Origin: Pacificimonas flava
Lineage (GTDB): Bacteria; Pseudomonadota; Alphaproteobacteria; Sphingomonadales; Sphingomonadaceae
Assembly: GCF_000342165.1 (NCBI RefSeq)
Contig: NZ_AMRV01000004.1
Coordinates: 1-64,000, forward strand
Reading direction: 5' to 3'
Length of the DNA: 64,000 nt
The position numbers and the translations under genes were made by a program. Below are positions 7,937 through 16,860 of the stretch, piece after piece (the first letter of the stretch is position 1; the number at the start of each line of letters is the position of its first letter). Below the pieces are notes generated by a model. It had not been told where the DNA came from. It saw only the letters and a list, made by a program, of their open reading frames with translations, and searched no databases.

Positions 7937-10683
7937 CCCTTGAAGCTCCGGACACTATCGACGACGGCCACGTGCTCCTCTGCCATGGACCGCAGCAGTC
8001 GGATCTGATCGGTGCGGTCTCGGTTGCTGGCCATCGTAGCGTGGGGGTCGGTGAGGATGCCCCGGAACGCATCATGGAACACGTTGCCGTAGCGCAAGCG
8101 GTGCGACCGCTGGGCGACTACCGCCCACCGCCAGAAGTTGCTCGCCATGCCCTCGCCGATCTCGAGGGCCTTGGTGAAGCGCATGAACGTCTCTCGATCG
8201 CTCGGCGCGTGTGGGACCACGTCGTGCAGGGGCTTTTCGAGTTCATTGGCCAGGTCGATCCAGTAGCGCGCACGTTCCGTCGTGACCGACTGGTCCCCCA
8301 TTCGCGCGACAAGTGTCCGCAGCTTCGCCTGGATCGACGGTTCAGGGATTGCCGCGAATCGTTCGGCCACCAGCTCGTGGTAGTCGCGGATCTCCTCTGA
8401 GGCGGTGGCCTGGATGTTCACCAGCGTGCGTGCCCGCTCGACGAAGCTGTGGCCGATCACGCAGACCTCGTCGCCCGGCTTCACTGCCGAGGCCGGACGC
8501 TCGACGAACGAGGTGGTGGCGGCGCCGTCGTCGCGCAGCACGATCTCGGTGCTGCGGCGTGCGATTATCCGCTGCTTGTTCTTTAGCTCGATCTCGACGA
8601 GTTTGCGTTCGCCCCGACCGCCGCCGCTCAGGTCGACCACGGTGCCGTTCGGGAATTCAATGTCGTCGGTGGGCATCTCGAACCGGACGACGTGGCGCCC
8701 GATCTCCTCAACCCTGGCCTTCGCCTTCGACGCGAAGTTGCGGAGCCGGACGGCCAGCGGCGCAATTCCGATCTCATTCGCCAGCCGCTCGGCATCTCGG
8801 GCGGCGAACGCCAGCGTGTCGGCGTCCGCGAGCACTGCCACCTGTTCGGGCAGCCATGGCTGGCTGAGCGTGGTGAGGATGGCGGTCCGTGTGGGCGCGA
8901 CGATGACCACGCGCTTGAACTGGTTCCTGGCGCCCTGCGGCAGGTCGGCGACCGCCTTAAGGACACGCTCCCCGCCGAACCGGACGAACTCAGACTCAAT
9001 GCGCGCCGCGAGCTTGGGCTCGGTGCCGCTCAACCGGTCTGCAGCGAACTCGGCGACCAGGTCAGATCGGAAGACGAACACCGATTTCGAGCTCGACCGC
9101 ACCGCCGGCTTCACGACGGACTCGAGCAGCGTCGTCATCGGGGTCGCCGCGTTGAAGGTCCGCATGATGTCCCGCGCCTTGCCGAGCGTCCCGCCGTCGG
9201 CGTCGACCTGGCTGGCGAGGCTGCGGGGATCGGCGAGCGTGCCGATGTCCGCGGCCGCCCGATAGACCGATAGCAGGTCGCTCGCCGCCGCGGCCGAGGC
9301 CTCCCGCTCCATGAAGCGGGCCAGTTCCGCGAGGGAGCCGGGCAGCGAGGCAGTGCGACGGATGGTGGCCATCAGGTTCCGGGCGGTCTCCGCTCCATTG
9401 GGATCGCCTCTGTCCGACAGGCTGTTCGCCAGGTGGCGGACTGCCTCTATCCCGTGCGCCGTGTCGCCGAAGAAGCCGCCGGCCTCGATGCGGGCGCCGC
9501 CCTCGAACGGCGATGGCGAGATGGAGACGGGCTGCACGATGTCCGGCGTCTGGGAATAGGTCACGTGCCCTGGCGCCGGGATCTGCTTGCCGTTCTTGCC
9601 AGGTCGGCGCGTGCCGAGGATGTCGAAGCGCGCGGTCCGGTAGGTCCATGGATCGTCGGCGATCGCGAGGACGCCGGTGGCCGGATGCACCTCGCGCAGG
9701 CAGGCTACCATCTCGGACGCCTTCTCTACCCAGTTCCACCCGAGCCTGTTGCGGGCGTTCCTTGTCAGGTCGAGGATGAGGAGGTCGGGGCTCCGCTTGA
9801 TGGCGCGGAGGTCCACACCGATCCGCTCGCCGGCGCGGAGAGTGTAGAGGAAGAAGTCCGCCTTGTCCCGGTCGTCCGCCTCGTTCGAGCGGCTCTGCTT
9901 GGCGATGTCGGTCTTCGAGCGCGTCCGCCAGAGCAGAAAGCTGTTGGACGCCCGTTCGCCTCGCGGCGTCGCGTGCGGGACGATCTCGTCCAGGATCGGA
10001 TGCTCGAATTCGGCGTAGTCGCGGCCGTCCGACGCGCGTCCGGTCAGGTTGCGGACACGGCCGAGCACCTGGTGAAAGTCTTTCGCCGCGTCGCCGCCGC
10101 CGTTCATGTATCGCTTGACGTGCTCGAAGTTGACCGCGCCAAACTTGTGGCGGCCCACATGCACCTGACGCGCCTGCGCGTGGGTGCTGCGGGCGTAGGG
10201 GAAGACCACCGCACGGACCTCGTCGGACCGGCGCCGCACCATCTCGGTTGCGCCCTGCGACGTCACCCTCTCCTGCTCGGCGCTGCCGACCGCCGCGATG
10301 GTTAGCAGCGCCGCGATCGCGGACGGCGAGATGCGGACCGGCGGCCACGGCATCACCACCTGAACCGAGCCGTCCGATGCGACCTCTGCGGCGGAGCGGA
10401 CGATACGCTGATAGGCTGGCGTGACGGCGGCCACCTCGCTCAACCCGAGCCGGTGGAACGGTTGCGCCGCGAGCGCCGCCATGTAGCGCTCAACGTCCCG
10501 TGGGTTGCGTTCGGGTGCGGCCGGGGCACGCGGCACCAGACCGGCCGCTTGCGAGCGCTCGGCCCTTTCCTTCGCCATCTTCGACAGGAGCGCCTGGCGC
10601 TTGTCGAGTGTGGCCCGGCGCTGCTCGGCGCGGTCGTCGAGCCCCGTGCCAGGCGGCTCCTTAAATGGTCGGTTGCGCGCCAT
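7933..10683 (-). CDS. Large DISARM-associated protein of unknown function in the drmE position
   Basis: This 916-residue protein has no motif I can name with certainty. The first 50 residues are basic and charged. Around residues 530-640 there are alternating hydrophobic strands (SVFVFRSDLVAEFAADRL, then a VVIVAPT strand and a VAVLADADTL strand) that resemble a RecA-like helicase C-terminal lobe without any Walker A. Residues 670-770 look like a beta-rich insert (VVDLSGGGRGERK, PGDEVCVIG). It sits between the methyltransferase and drmA, overlapping both by 4 bases, so it belongs to the system. Class 2 DISARM carries drmE (function unknown) in the corresponding place. DrmE-like is my best guess from position; homology is unproven. 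Confidence 0.6.
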   Translation of the reverse strand: MARNRPFKEPPGTGLDDRAEQRRATLDKRQALLSKMAKERAERSQAAGLVPRAPAAPERNPRDVERYMAALAAQPFHRLGLSEVAAVTPAYQRIVRSAAEVASDGSVQVVMPWPPVRISPSAIAALLTIAAVGSAEQERVTSQGATEMVRRRSDEVRAVVFPYARSTHAQARQVHVGRHKFGAVNFEHVKRYMNGGGDAAKDFHQVLGRVRNLTGRASDGRDYAEFEHPILDEIVPHATPRGERASNSFLLWRTRSKTDIAKQSRSNEADDRDKADFFLYTLRAGERIGVDLRAIKRSPDLLILDLTRNARNRLGWNWVEKASEMVACLREVHPATGVLAIADDPWTYRTARFDILGTRRPGKNGKQIPAPGHVTYSQTPDIVQPVSISPSPFEGGARIEAGGFFGDTAHGIEAVRHLANSLSDRGDPNGAETARNLMATIRRTASLPGSLAELARFMEREASAAAASDLLSVYRAAADIGTLADPRSLASQVDADGGTLGKARDIMRTFNAATPMTTLLESVVKPAVRSSSKSVFVFRSDLVAEFAADRLSGTEPKLAARIESEFVRFGGERVLKAVADLPQGARNQFKRVVIVAPTRTAILTTLSQPWLPEQVAVLADADTLAFAARDAERLANEIGIAPLAVRLRNFASKAKARVEEIGRHVVRFEMPTDDIEFPNGTVVDLSGGGRGERKLVEIELKNKQRIIARRSTEIVLRDDGAATTSFVERPASAVKPGDEVCVIGHSFVERARTLVNIQATASEEIRDYHELVAERFAAIPEPSIQAKLRTLVARMGDQSVTTERARYWIDLANELEKPLHDVVPHAPSDRETFMRFTKALEIGEGMASNFWRWAVVAQRSHRLRYGNVFHDAFRGILTDPHATMASNRDRTDQIRLLRSMAEEHVAVVDSVRSFKG

Positions 10684-12287
10684 CAGGCGTCGACCGTCTC
10701 TGGCGCATGCCGGTATGCGGCGCTGGCCGCGGCCTCGGTATCGCCGTCGGCATCCTCGAGGGCGGTGGCGAAAGCCGTGGGTGGCGGCAGATCGAGCTGC
10801 CGTAGCAGCGTCACCGATACCGCGGCGGTGCCCGATACCCTGCGGTAGCGTTGGTCGACCGCGGCGGTATTCAGCAGCTTGACCGCCAGCTCCAGCTTCT
10901 CGGTGTCCGTGCCGGTCAGCACGATGGTGTGGTTCTCGGTGACGAAGCCGCCCCACTTCGACACAACCGACGGATCGACCATCGCGGCGATAAGCCGCCG
11001 GGGCTGCTTGTCGTTGGTCGTACGCTGCATGACGGCGGCGGTGCCGGTCACGATCGCCGCGCTGTCATCGGGGAAGGTGACGAAGTCGGTGCCGGCGTTC
11101 TTCTTTCCGCGCGGCATGCATGCAGTGCCGGGCCGCACGTTCTTGGCCCAGATGAGCGGATATCCGCGCTGGCGCCCGCGCAGCTTGGCGACGAGCCGGT
11201 CCTTCTCCCGGTTCCACACGAAGTAGCCGGCGCGCGCCGTCACGCCGTAGTCGGCCAGGGTCGAGCCGCCGACGAGCGTCGGGTCGATGGCGGGCAACGG
11301 CCATGCGTCCCACGGCTCCGCCGGCAGAGCCTGCCGGATTGCCGCCACGGCCGAGGGCATCGCCCCGACGACGGGGAAGCTGACGGCGGCGGCTGCGGCG
11401 TGGGCCTTCCCCTTGCGGGCGATCAGCACACTGATGTCCTGCGCCACGTCGATGAAGACGCCGTCGCGCCCGGGGATCGAGCCGACGGCGAGCACTTCCG
11501 CCTGGGAGCGGATGAACGCGCGCATGCGGTCGTATAGCGGACCCGCCCGAAAGCTGGACGGGATCACCAGCGCGACGATCCCGCCGGGCCGGGCGTGCCG
11601 GAAGCACAGTTCCGCGAAGAGCGCGTATTTGTTGACGTGTCCGCTGTGCGCGACCTTGCGCCATGCCCTGCCGCGCACGTCGTCGAGGCCGACGCGACCG
11701 TAGGGCGGATTGGCGATCACGAGACCGTAGGACGCGGGTATCGTGACCCGCAGCGCGTCACCGGTGATGATCACCTCTCGGTGGAGCGGCGAGCCCAAGC
11801 GCTCCGCGATCAGGCGTCCGGAAAGCGTGGCGAGTCCCGTGTCGATCTCGATGCCGTTGAGGCGATATGCCACCTCCTTGGGGTTGAGGCCGGCGATGGC
11901 CATGCGGCCAGCGAGGGTCGAGAGGAACGCCGCGCCCCCGGCCGCCGGATCGAGCACGGTGTCGTTCTCGATGTCGAAGCCAGCCTCGATCGCGAGATCC
12001 ACCACGGCGTCGGCCACGGTCGGAGGCGTGAAGTAGGTGGCCTGCGACCGACGGATCTTGGTGGGCAGCAGAAGCGTGTAGAGCGTCCCGACCCAGTAGT
12101 GGCGCTCGTCCACCGGGAGCGCCTGCAACGCGCAGCGGAAGACGTCCAGGCCGGGGTCGCCGATGTCAGCGAGGAGGTCGAGGCAGATGTCGGCGCGGGC
12201 CTGGGGCGTGGTTGCCCGTTTGGCGAGCGAGCGGGCGGTTGTGCGCGCGTGCGCGAGCAGCGCTGCCTTCGTCCCCCTCGCTTCCAT
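10683..12287 (-). CDS. N6-adenine-type DNA methyltransferase of the DISARM operon
   Basis: This 534-residue protein has SAM-binding motif I DPAAGGAAF near residue 110 and the catalytic motif IV NPPYG near residue 191, the pattern of N6-adenine methyltransferases of the type I/IIG kind. The C-terminal 200 residues probably form a single target-recognition domain. The third residues of motif I are AG rather than the usual CG, a tolerated variant. In DISARM the methylase marks host DNA as self. It is first in the operon; ATG 12287 follows an AGGGGG sequence, and its stop overlaps the next start (ATGA at 10683). Class 1 DISARM has an adenine methylase, but there it accompanies drmD, which is absent here. 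Confidence 0.85.
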   Translation of the reverse strand: MEARGTKAALLAHARTTARSLAKRATTPQARADICLDLLADIGDPGLDVFRCALQALPVDERHYWVGTLYTLLLPTKIRRSQATYFTPPTVADAVVDLAIEAGFDIENDTVLDPAAGGAAFLSTLAGRMAIAGLNPKEVAYRLNGIEIDTGLATLSGRLIAERLGSPLHREVIITGDALRVTIPASYGLVIANPPYGRVGLDDVRGRAWRKVAHSGHVNKYALFAELCFRHARPGGIVALVIPSSFRAGPLYDRMRAFIRSQAEVLAVGSIPGRDGVFIDVAQDISVLIARKGKAHAAAAAVSFPVVGAMPSAVAAIRQALPAEPWDAWPLPAIDPTLVGGSTLADYGVTARAGYFVWNREKDRLVAKLRGRQRGYPLIWAKNVRPGTACMPRGKKNAGTDFVTFPDDSAAIVTGTAAVMQRTTNDKQPRRLIAAMVDPSVVSKWGGFVTENHTIVLTGTDTEKLELAVKLLNTAAVDQRYRRVSGTAAVSVTLLRQLDLPPPTAFATALEDADGDTEAAASAAYRHAPETVDA

Positions 12288-12324
12288 CCCGCATCCCCCT
12301 GCGCCGATCCCACTGCGCCCAGCA

Positions 12325-12352
12325 GTTATAGGACGGCGTTTTCTACCCGCAA
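12325..12352 (-). promoter_or_regulatory. Candidate housekeeping promoter of the DISARM operon
   Basis: On the minus strand TTGCGG (12347-12352) and TATAAC (12325-12330) are separated by 16 bases, about 38 bases before the methyltransferase start codon. Both hexamers are close to sigma-70 consensus. No second promoter is visible inside the overlapping operon. Confidence 0.45.
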
Positions 12353-12609
12353 AACCGTTCGGGGCCAGTTTCTTATCGTATTTGGATTCACTGCGACCGC
12401 AATGATTTCTTTCCGAGTTCGAACCCGGGTGCAGCGACGCCGCTCTTGAGTTCTTGGTCCCGAGGGAGAAGAGCTTCGCCTTTTAGGCCTGCAAGCCGAT
12501 TTAGCGCATGCTGCGCAAGCTCCGGCTCCCGTGTGGAATATCGCGGAGTAGCCCGCCGCCTGTCTTGAGCGGCGTTTCGGCGATTGCCGATATTGGCAAC
12601 CAGTCAGCA

Positions 12610-12789
12610 CTACAAGACATACGCGACGCTTGTGCTCGCGTGGTCGGTGCTCAGCGCGGCCGGCAGGCCCACGATCTCGAAATCGCTCCAGCTGTAGCCC
12701 TTCGACAGCAGGCCGCCCTTGATGTCGGGATATGGGTCATCCGGCTCGCGGCAGGTTCCGACCAGCGCCCGTCGTCCCCAGCCGCTTGT
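12610..12789 (-). pseudogene. C-terminal fragment of an unrecognised protein
   Basis: The minus strand holds a protein-like frame of 59 codons, bounded upstream by an in-frame stop (12790-12792) and ending at TAG 12610-12612. It reads DDPYPDIKGGLLSKGYSWSD in the middle and ends in STSVAYVL. Composition (Gly, Tyr, Trp, Asp) is unlike the Arg-rich noise of the other frames. It has no start codon or ribosome binding site, so it looks like the remains of a gene cut off at its 5' side. The rest of 12353-12913 shows only the DISARM promoter. Confidence 0.35.
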
Positions 12790-12913
12790 TCAGAGGTCTT
12801 GAACAAAGCATATAGGAAGGCTCTGACCCGTGCTCGATAAATGGTACAACTGACTGCTGTGGTTCGGTGGTCAGATCCGAGGTCGAGCCGGAGCGAACGG
12901 AATATCTACAGTG

Positions 12914-13459
12914 ATGACGCTGAATGAATTGCTTGGCTTTGCAGAGGTAGACGATCTCGGCACCCGCTTTCCTTACCTCATGCTCGAGATCGACGATGAG
13001 CTTCTGCGAGCGGTAGGGTTGCCGCTAGATGAAGGCGCTGGGTGGCGGGACTCTCGTGTTAGCGGCCTCAAGTACCGCATCGACCCCGCTAGACCGCAGA
13101 TGATGCAGAAAAGGCATGTCCATGTCGCCGCTGCAAAGCACACGTCGACCAAGTCGAAGCAGGTGTCGTGGGACGACGAGGGCGGCCGGCATGACCGGCA
13201 TTCTTTCAATGACAAGCTCGGCGCTCGTGGCGATTACCAAGACGTCGCGCACATGGCGCTCGGGTTGCCGCCGGAAACCATCCTTGAGTGGGTGGAGCCT
13301 GCCCGCGCCGGCCGGATCGTGACCCTACTTGAGGGGCTGGTCGGGAGTTCGGACCACGCCGACGCGCCGCTCAAGATGCGCGTAGTCTCGTCGCTGGGAG
13401 GTGCCGGCGGGAAGCGGACGGCGCTCGACGACGACGTGGAACTCGGACTGCCGCGTTGA
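12914..13459 (+). CDS. Hypothetical protein resembling DUF6367
   Basis: This 181-residue soluble protein has a striking central block, KRHVHVAAAK then QVSWDDEGGRHDRHSFN (about residues 67-102), rich in His, Lys and acidic residues, followed by a helical segment with GLPPETILEW. I associate this block with the DUF6367 family, from memory and without a search. ATG 12914 was preferred to GTG 12911. The gene is about 110 bases before another orphan gene on the same strand and behind the divergent DISARM operon. Function is unknown. The His/Asp pattern could bind metal or nucleic acid, which is speculation. Confidence 0.55.
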   Translation: MTLNELLGFAEVDDLGTRFPYLMLEIDDELLRAVGLPLDEGAGWRDSRVSGLKYRIDPARPQMMQKRHVHVAAAKHTSTKSKQVSWDDEGGRHDRHSFNDKLGARGDYQDVAHMALGLPPETILEWVEPARAGRIVTLLEGLVGSSDHADAPLKMRVVSSLGGAGGKRTALDDDVELGLPR

Positions 13460-13567
13460 AGCCAACAGCCTGACGGCTTGCGGGCGAGAGCGCGCTTTTC
13501 GCCTGATCCAGGTGCATAGGAGTGAGTTCGATCCAGCTTCTCGGGCCGCCGGCGACGGGCCGCGGCC

Positions 13568-14695
13568 GTGAGCGGCGTGGAAGTCGCCCGTCTGGCGGGT
13601 GCGCCTATCCGTACGTCGCCGGCGCCGGCCCCGAGCACATCGTGGGGCGGCCTGCACGAAGGGCTGATTAAATTGCGTCTTTGCCACGCCCGTGGCCGGT
13701 CGTACCTGCTACCGGACGCTCTGATTGGCTTCGGAGGCACCCGCTTCTTCCTTCCTAGCTTCTTCGGCCCGCGTGAGCTCGTCTTCGAAGTGCCATCCAC
13801 CAATTCGCCGTTCGGACCCAAGCACCACGTGGCGACGCTGTATATTGATGTCGCCGCGCCTCGTGCGGCCGCAGCTACGCGCGTGGCGGTCACGTTCCGC
13901 TCTGACGACCGGGTGCGCGTCTACGACGACGGCGCCCAACTCTACCGTTGCACCTACCGCTCTCCGCTGGCCATTAGGCTTTCTGACCAAGTCGCGGGTG
14001 ATTGCGTCACGCTGGCCGACGGAGATTTCGGTTTCACCGTCTATCACCACACGACCGCGGCGAACGCCGCCCTAATCCATTCCAGTGGCGAGCTGTGGTC
14101 GAGCACTTGGAACCTGGCCGGCACCGCAGAACTGGCAAACGTTTCGCACCTCTACTTCACGACGCTGTCGACAATCGAGGACGAAGCGGACCTGCGGCGT
14201 GTGGCGATGAGCTCTTTCGCAACGATCGGATTTCAGACGACCTCCGACCGATATCGCGAGGCTGCCGTCGCCCTGCCGGTCTACAAGGGCAGCGTTGACG
14301 CGCGTGGTTCCGCTATCCGCTTCGTAGTGCCGCTCAAGATCATTGCTCCGCCGCACCTCTTGTTTCATCCGCTGACGCGAGCCGAACAGGCCTACTACGA
14401 GGTGGTTGGACAGGAGATCGTGCGTGTGGCTGTAAAACCGAGCGTCGCGGGCACGATCACCAGCGACGAGGTCGGGGTACCGCCTCCAGGGCTCAAGCGG
14501 TTCAGCTACGTCGTCGAGGGCGACGCCTCCGGGTTGGACGGTCTGGTCGAGTCGATGCGAGAGGCAAGTGCATTCGGCGTTGCTCACATCGAGCCGTTGA
14601 ACGTTGGACTAGATCTCTTCGAATTCTGGCAGGCCAATAAGAATCGCGACCTGCATTCGGGGCGGACTTTCGAGGCCCGCCTCCTACGGCATTGA
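13568..14695 (+). CDS. Hypothetical protein, possible ADP-ribosyltransferase-like fold
   Basis: This protein has about 375 residues; GTG 13568 is the only usable early start and is uncertain. Near residue 158 it has FTVYHHT, then GELWSSTWNLAGT and LYFTTL. A YHxT strand, a small-residue/Ser strand and a YFT strand in that order resemble the core of ADP-ribosyltransferase-like toxins and modifying enzymes. The C-terminal part (residues 225-375) has a strand-rich segment with FRVV-type and VPLKII-type strands. It follows the DUF6367-like gene and may form a pair with it. The fold guess is weak; the coding assignment is sound. Confidence 0.5.
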   Translation: MSGVEVARLAGAPIRTSPAPAPSTSWGGLHEGLIKLRLCHARGRSYLLPDALIGFGGTRFFLPSFFGPRELVFEVPSTNSPFGPKHHVATLYIDVAAPRAAAATRVAVTFRSDDRVRVYDDGAQLYRCTYRSPLAIRLSDQVAGDCVTLADGDFGFTVYHHTTAANAALIHSSGELWSSTWNLAGTAELANVSHLYFTTLSTIEDEADLRRVAMSSFATIGFQTTSDRYREAAVALPVYKGSVDARGSAIRFVVPLKIIAPPHLLFHPLTRAEQAYYEVVGQEIVRVAVKPSVAGTITSDEVGVPPPGLKRFSYVVEGDASGLDGLVESMREASAFGVAHIEPLNVGLDLFEFWQANKNRDLHSGRTFEARLLRH

Positions 14696-14777
14696 CGATC
14701 CGAAAGAACGGAGATGCGGATCCGCTCGATTAAAACCTGAATGAGCGTCCGGTTTCAGGATGCGTCGAAGCCAGCTT

Positions 14778-14813
14778 GGATGACCGATTATGGGTCATCC
14801 CGCGTATGGCGGG
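14778..14813. repeat. Two adjacent hairpins after the orphan gene pair
   Basis: GGATGACC (14778-14785) pairs perfectly with GGTCATCC (14793-14800). CCCGC (14799-14803) pairs with GCGGG (14809-14813), overlapping the first stem by two bases. They start about 80 bases after the stop at 14695. There is no T-run, so this would be a factor-assisted terminator or a processing signal. The rest of 14696-15003 holds no gene. Confidence 0.4.
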
Positions 14814-15003
14814 AACGCTGATGTTCATCGGAAGGGAGTGATCGAGGGCCAGGTGCGCGAACGTCAGCTATTGTCGGGACCAAACGTGTTCCGGAGTGAA
14901 CGCGAACGACCGGGATTGGTCGTTAGCGGCCACCGATGAGCTGCCTCTCAACGTCAGCTTCGCTCTTTCGATCTGCTGAAAGCTGTCTGTCAGCAACTGA
15001 TGC

Positions 15004-16364
15004 TGTGGACGGCTCTCCACCCCTCCTGCGGTAATATCGCGGGGTTGAGCTGGAAGGAGAGTCGAGATGGGCGACGTCGTTACGATCGGTCTGGATATTG
15101 CGAAGTCGGTGTTCCAGGTGCACGGGGTTGGAGCGGATGGCGAGGTTTTGGTGCGCCGTCGGCTGACGCGAGCGCGGATGCTGCCCTTCTTCGCGAAGCT
15201 GCCGCGTTGCCTGATTGGCATCGAAGCCTGCAACAACTCGCACTACTGGGCTCGTGAGTTGACCGCGCTTGGTCACGACGTGAAGCTTATGCCGGCGCAG
15301 TACGTGAAGCCGTATGTCAAACGGGGCAAGAAAGATGCTGCCGATGCGGGAGCGATCTGCGAGGCGGTGACGCGACCGACGTTGCGTTTCGTCGCGGTGA
15401 AGAGCCCGGGAGCAGCAGAGCCTGATGATGTTGCACCGTGTGCGGCTGATGTTGAACCGGCAGCGCACACAGATCTCGAACGCGATCCGCGCGTACATTT
15501 CGGAGTTCGGGGTGGTTGCTCCCGTCGGTCGGCTCGGCGTCGAGAGTTTGCTCGAGGTTGTCGCCGATGCCGAAGACGATCGCGTTCCGGCGGATGCGCG
15601 CCTTTGCCTGAAGATGCTGGCAGCGCAGCTCGAAGTCGTGAAGCGCCAAATCCTCGAGAACGACCGCCGCGTGCTCGGCAGCGCGCGTCGAACTGAGCTT
15701 GGCCGCAGGCTGATGGATATTTGTGGCGTCGGGCCGCTGCTGGCGAGCGCGTTCGTCGCCTCGGTCGCTGACCCTTTTGTGTTCAGGACCGGTCGTGACC
15801 TAGCCGCCTGGATCGGGCTAGTGCCCAAGCAGAACTCGTCGGGCGGGAAGCAACGGCTTGGCAGCATCACGCGTGCCGGCAACCGCTACCTCCGGCAGAT
15901 GCTCGTCGTCGGCGCGATGGCGGTGATCCGCTACGCGGAGCGCCACGGCACGAAGAGGCCTTGGCTGGTTCAGCTGCTCGCGCGCCGCCCGGCTAAGGTT
16001 GCCGCGGTGGCGCTGGCGAACAAGAATGCTCGCATGGTCTGGGCGCTGATGACCAGCGGAGAACGCTATCGCGAGCTGATGCCGATGGCGGCGTAGAGTT
16101 GAGACGCGGAGGGGCCGCGTCGACGAGGTTGGAAAGGGCAAAGAGGAGTTGATGCACAAAGCCGTTTGAAACCGCCGGATCGGGAAAACCCATTTTGGGA
16201 CGTGGCGCTTCGAGCGCGAGCTTTAGGTCGGAAACCGGTTCACGCGAAAGGCATCATGGCCAGCGGCGCATGACACAGCCGCATCGAAAGGCCAGACACA
16301 TGGCCGCCTCGACCAGCGGAATGCAGAACTTCAAATACCCCTTGCCAACGGAGGGACGTCCACA
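15004..16364 (+). mobile_element. Insertion sequence, IS110 family (IS1111-like)
   Basis: Near-terminal inverted repeats bound the element. TGTGGACGGCTCTCC at 15004-15018 matches the reverse complement of GGAGGGACGTCCACA at 16350-16364 at 13 of 15 positions. They enclose one DEDD-type transposase gene. The length of about 1.36 kb fits IS110/IS1111 elements, which have subterminal repeats and make no target duplication; none was seen. About 250 bases between the transposase stop and the right repeat are non-coding, as usual. Exact ends may lie a few bases outside the repeats. Confidence 0.8.
15067..16096 (+). pseudogene. IS110-family transposase with a one-base frameshift
   Basis: The N-terminal part (from ATG 15067) has the DEDD RuvC-like catalytic domain: GLDIAKSVFQVHG, then IGIEACNNS and a GKKDAADAGAI segment. 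After VAVKSP the frame breaks. The remainder continues in another frame from about 15412 with MMLHRVRLMLNRQRTQ, the C-terminal transposase_20 helix-hairpin-helix (DICGVGPLLAS) and a complete end at 16096. Removing one G from the GGG run at 15408-15410 restores SPEQQSL and a full protein of about 343 residues. So it is a single-base insertion, making the transposase inactive unless this is a sequencing error or programmed slippage. Confidence 0.85.
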
Positions 16365-16450
16365 CCCGGCGCAAGTTCTGCCGAAGAAGTCGACCTCAGC
16401 GACGATCGATGAGAAACGCAGCTTACAGGCGACCTGGCTTCCGTTTCCCA

Positions 16451-16564
16451 TCAGGCTAGTGCGAGTCTCCGAAACGGCGCAAGCTTCGCCATTTTCCGGC
16501 AGTTTTGTACAGTCGCGGCGAGGTGGAACTCATCTTTCGCTCCTTTGGGACGCGCAGCCGCCAG
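16451..16564 (-). pseudogene. Remnant of a second transposase (IS1182-like C-terminus)
   Basis: The minus-strand frame ending at 16451 contains GAKDEFHLAATVQNCRKMAK. This matches the conserved C-terminal block of IS1182/IS5-like DDE transposases (usual form ARDEFxLAATAQNLRKxAK). Nothing upstream continues the protein, so only the last 35 or so residues survive. It lies just outside the right end of the IS110 element, showing that this spot has received more than one insertion. Confidence 0.6.
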
Positions 16565-16860
16565 AGATCCAGCTTGAGAAGGTGGTTTAGGTGAGGGAAG
16601 AGCGTTTCGCCCTACTTCTGCTGGCGCCGTGACAAAGGACACGGCTCGGTGATGATCCTACGCAGCCGCGCGGACGCGGCTAGCATCGTAATCCTGAAGC
16701 TGATTGCCGAGGCTCTGCCAAAGGGTGGGTGAAGTTGCGCGCCTGGGCGCGCCCAAAGATCTGAAGAGAAAGAAGGGTGGCTGAACGTCGAAAGACGAAA
16801 ATTTACCCTGCGCCGGGGCCAGCGGCCGGACCTCGGCGCCTCTTACAGAGGCTCTTTTGC
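16565..16860. other. Gene-free DNA between IS remnants and the three-gene cassette
   Basis: No frame with clear protein character was found. A short plus-strand frame (about 16650-16731) reads AASIVILKLIAEALPKGG at its end and could be the tail of a lost gene, but this is too little to call. The promoter of the gene at 16861 should lie here; I see no clear consensus. Confidence 0.35.
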
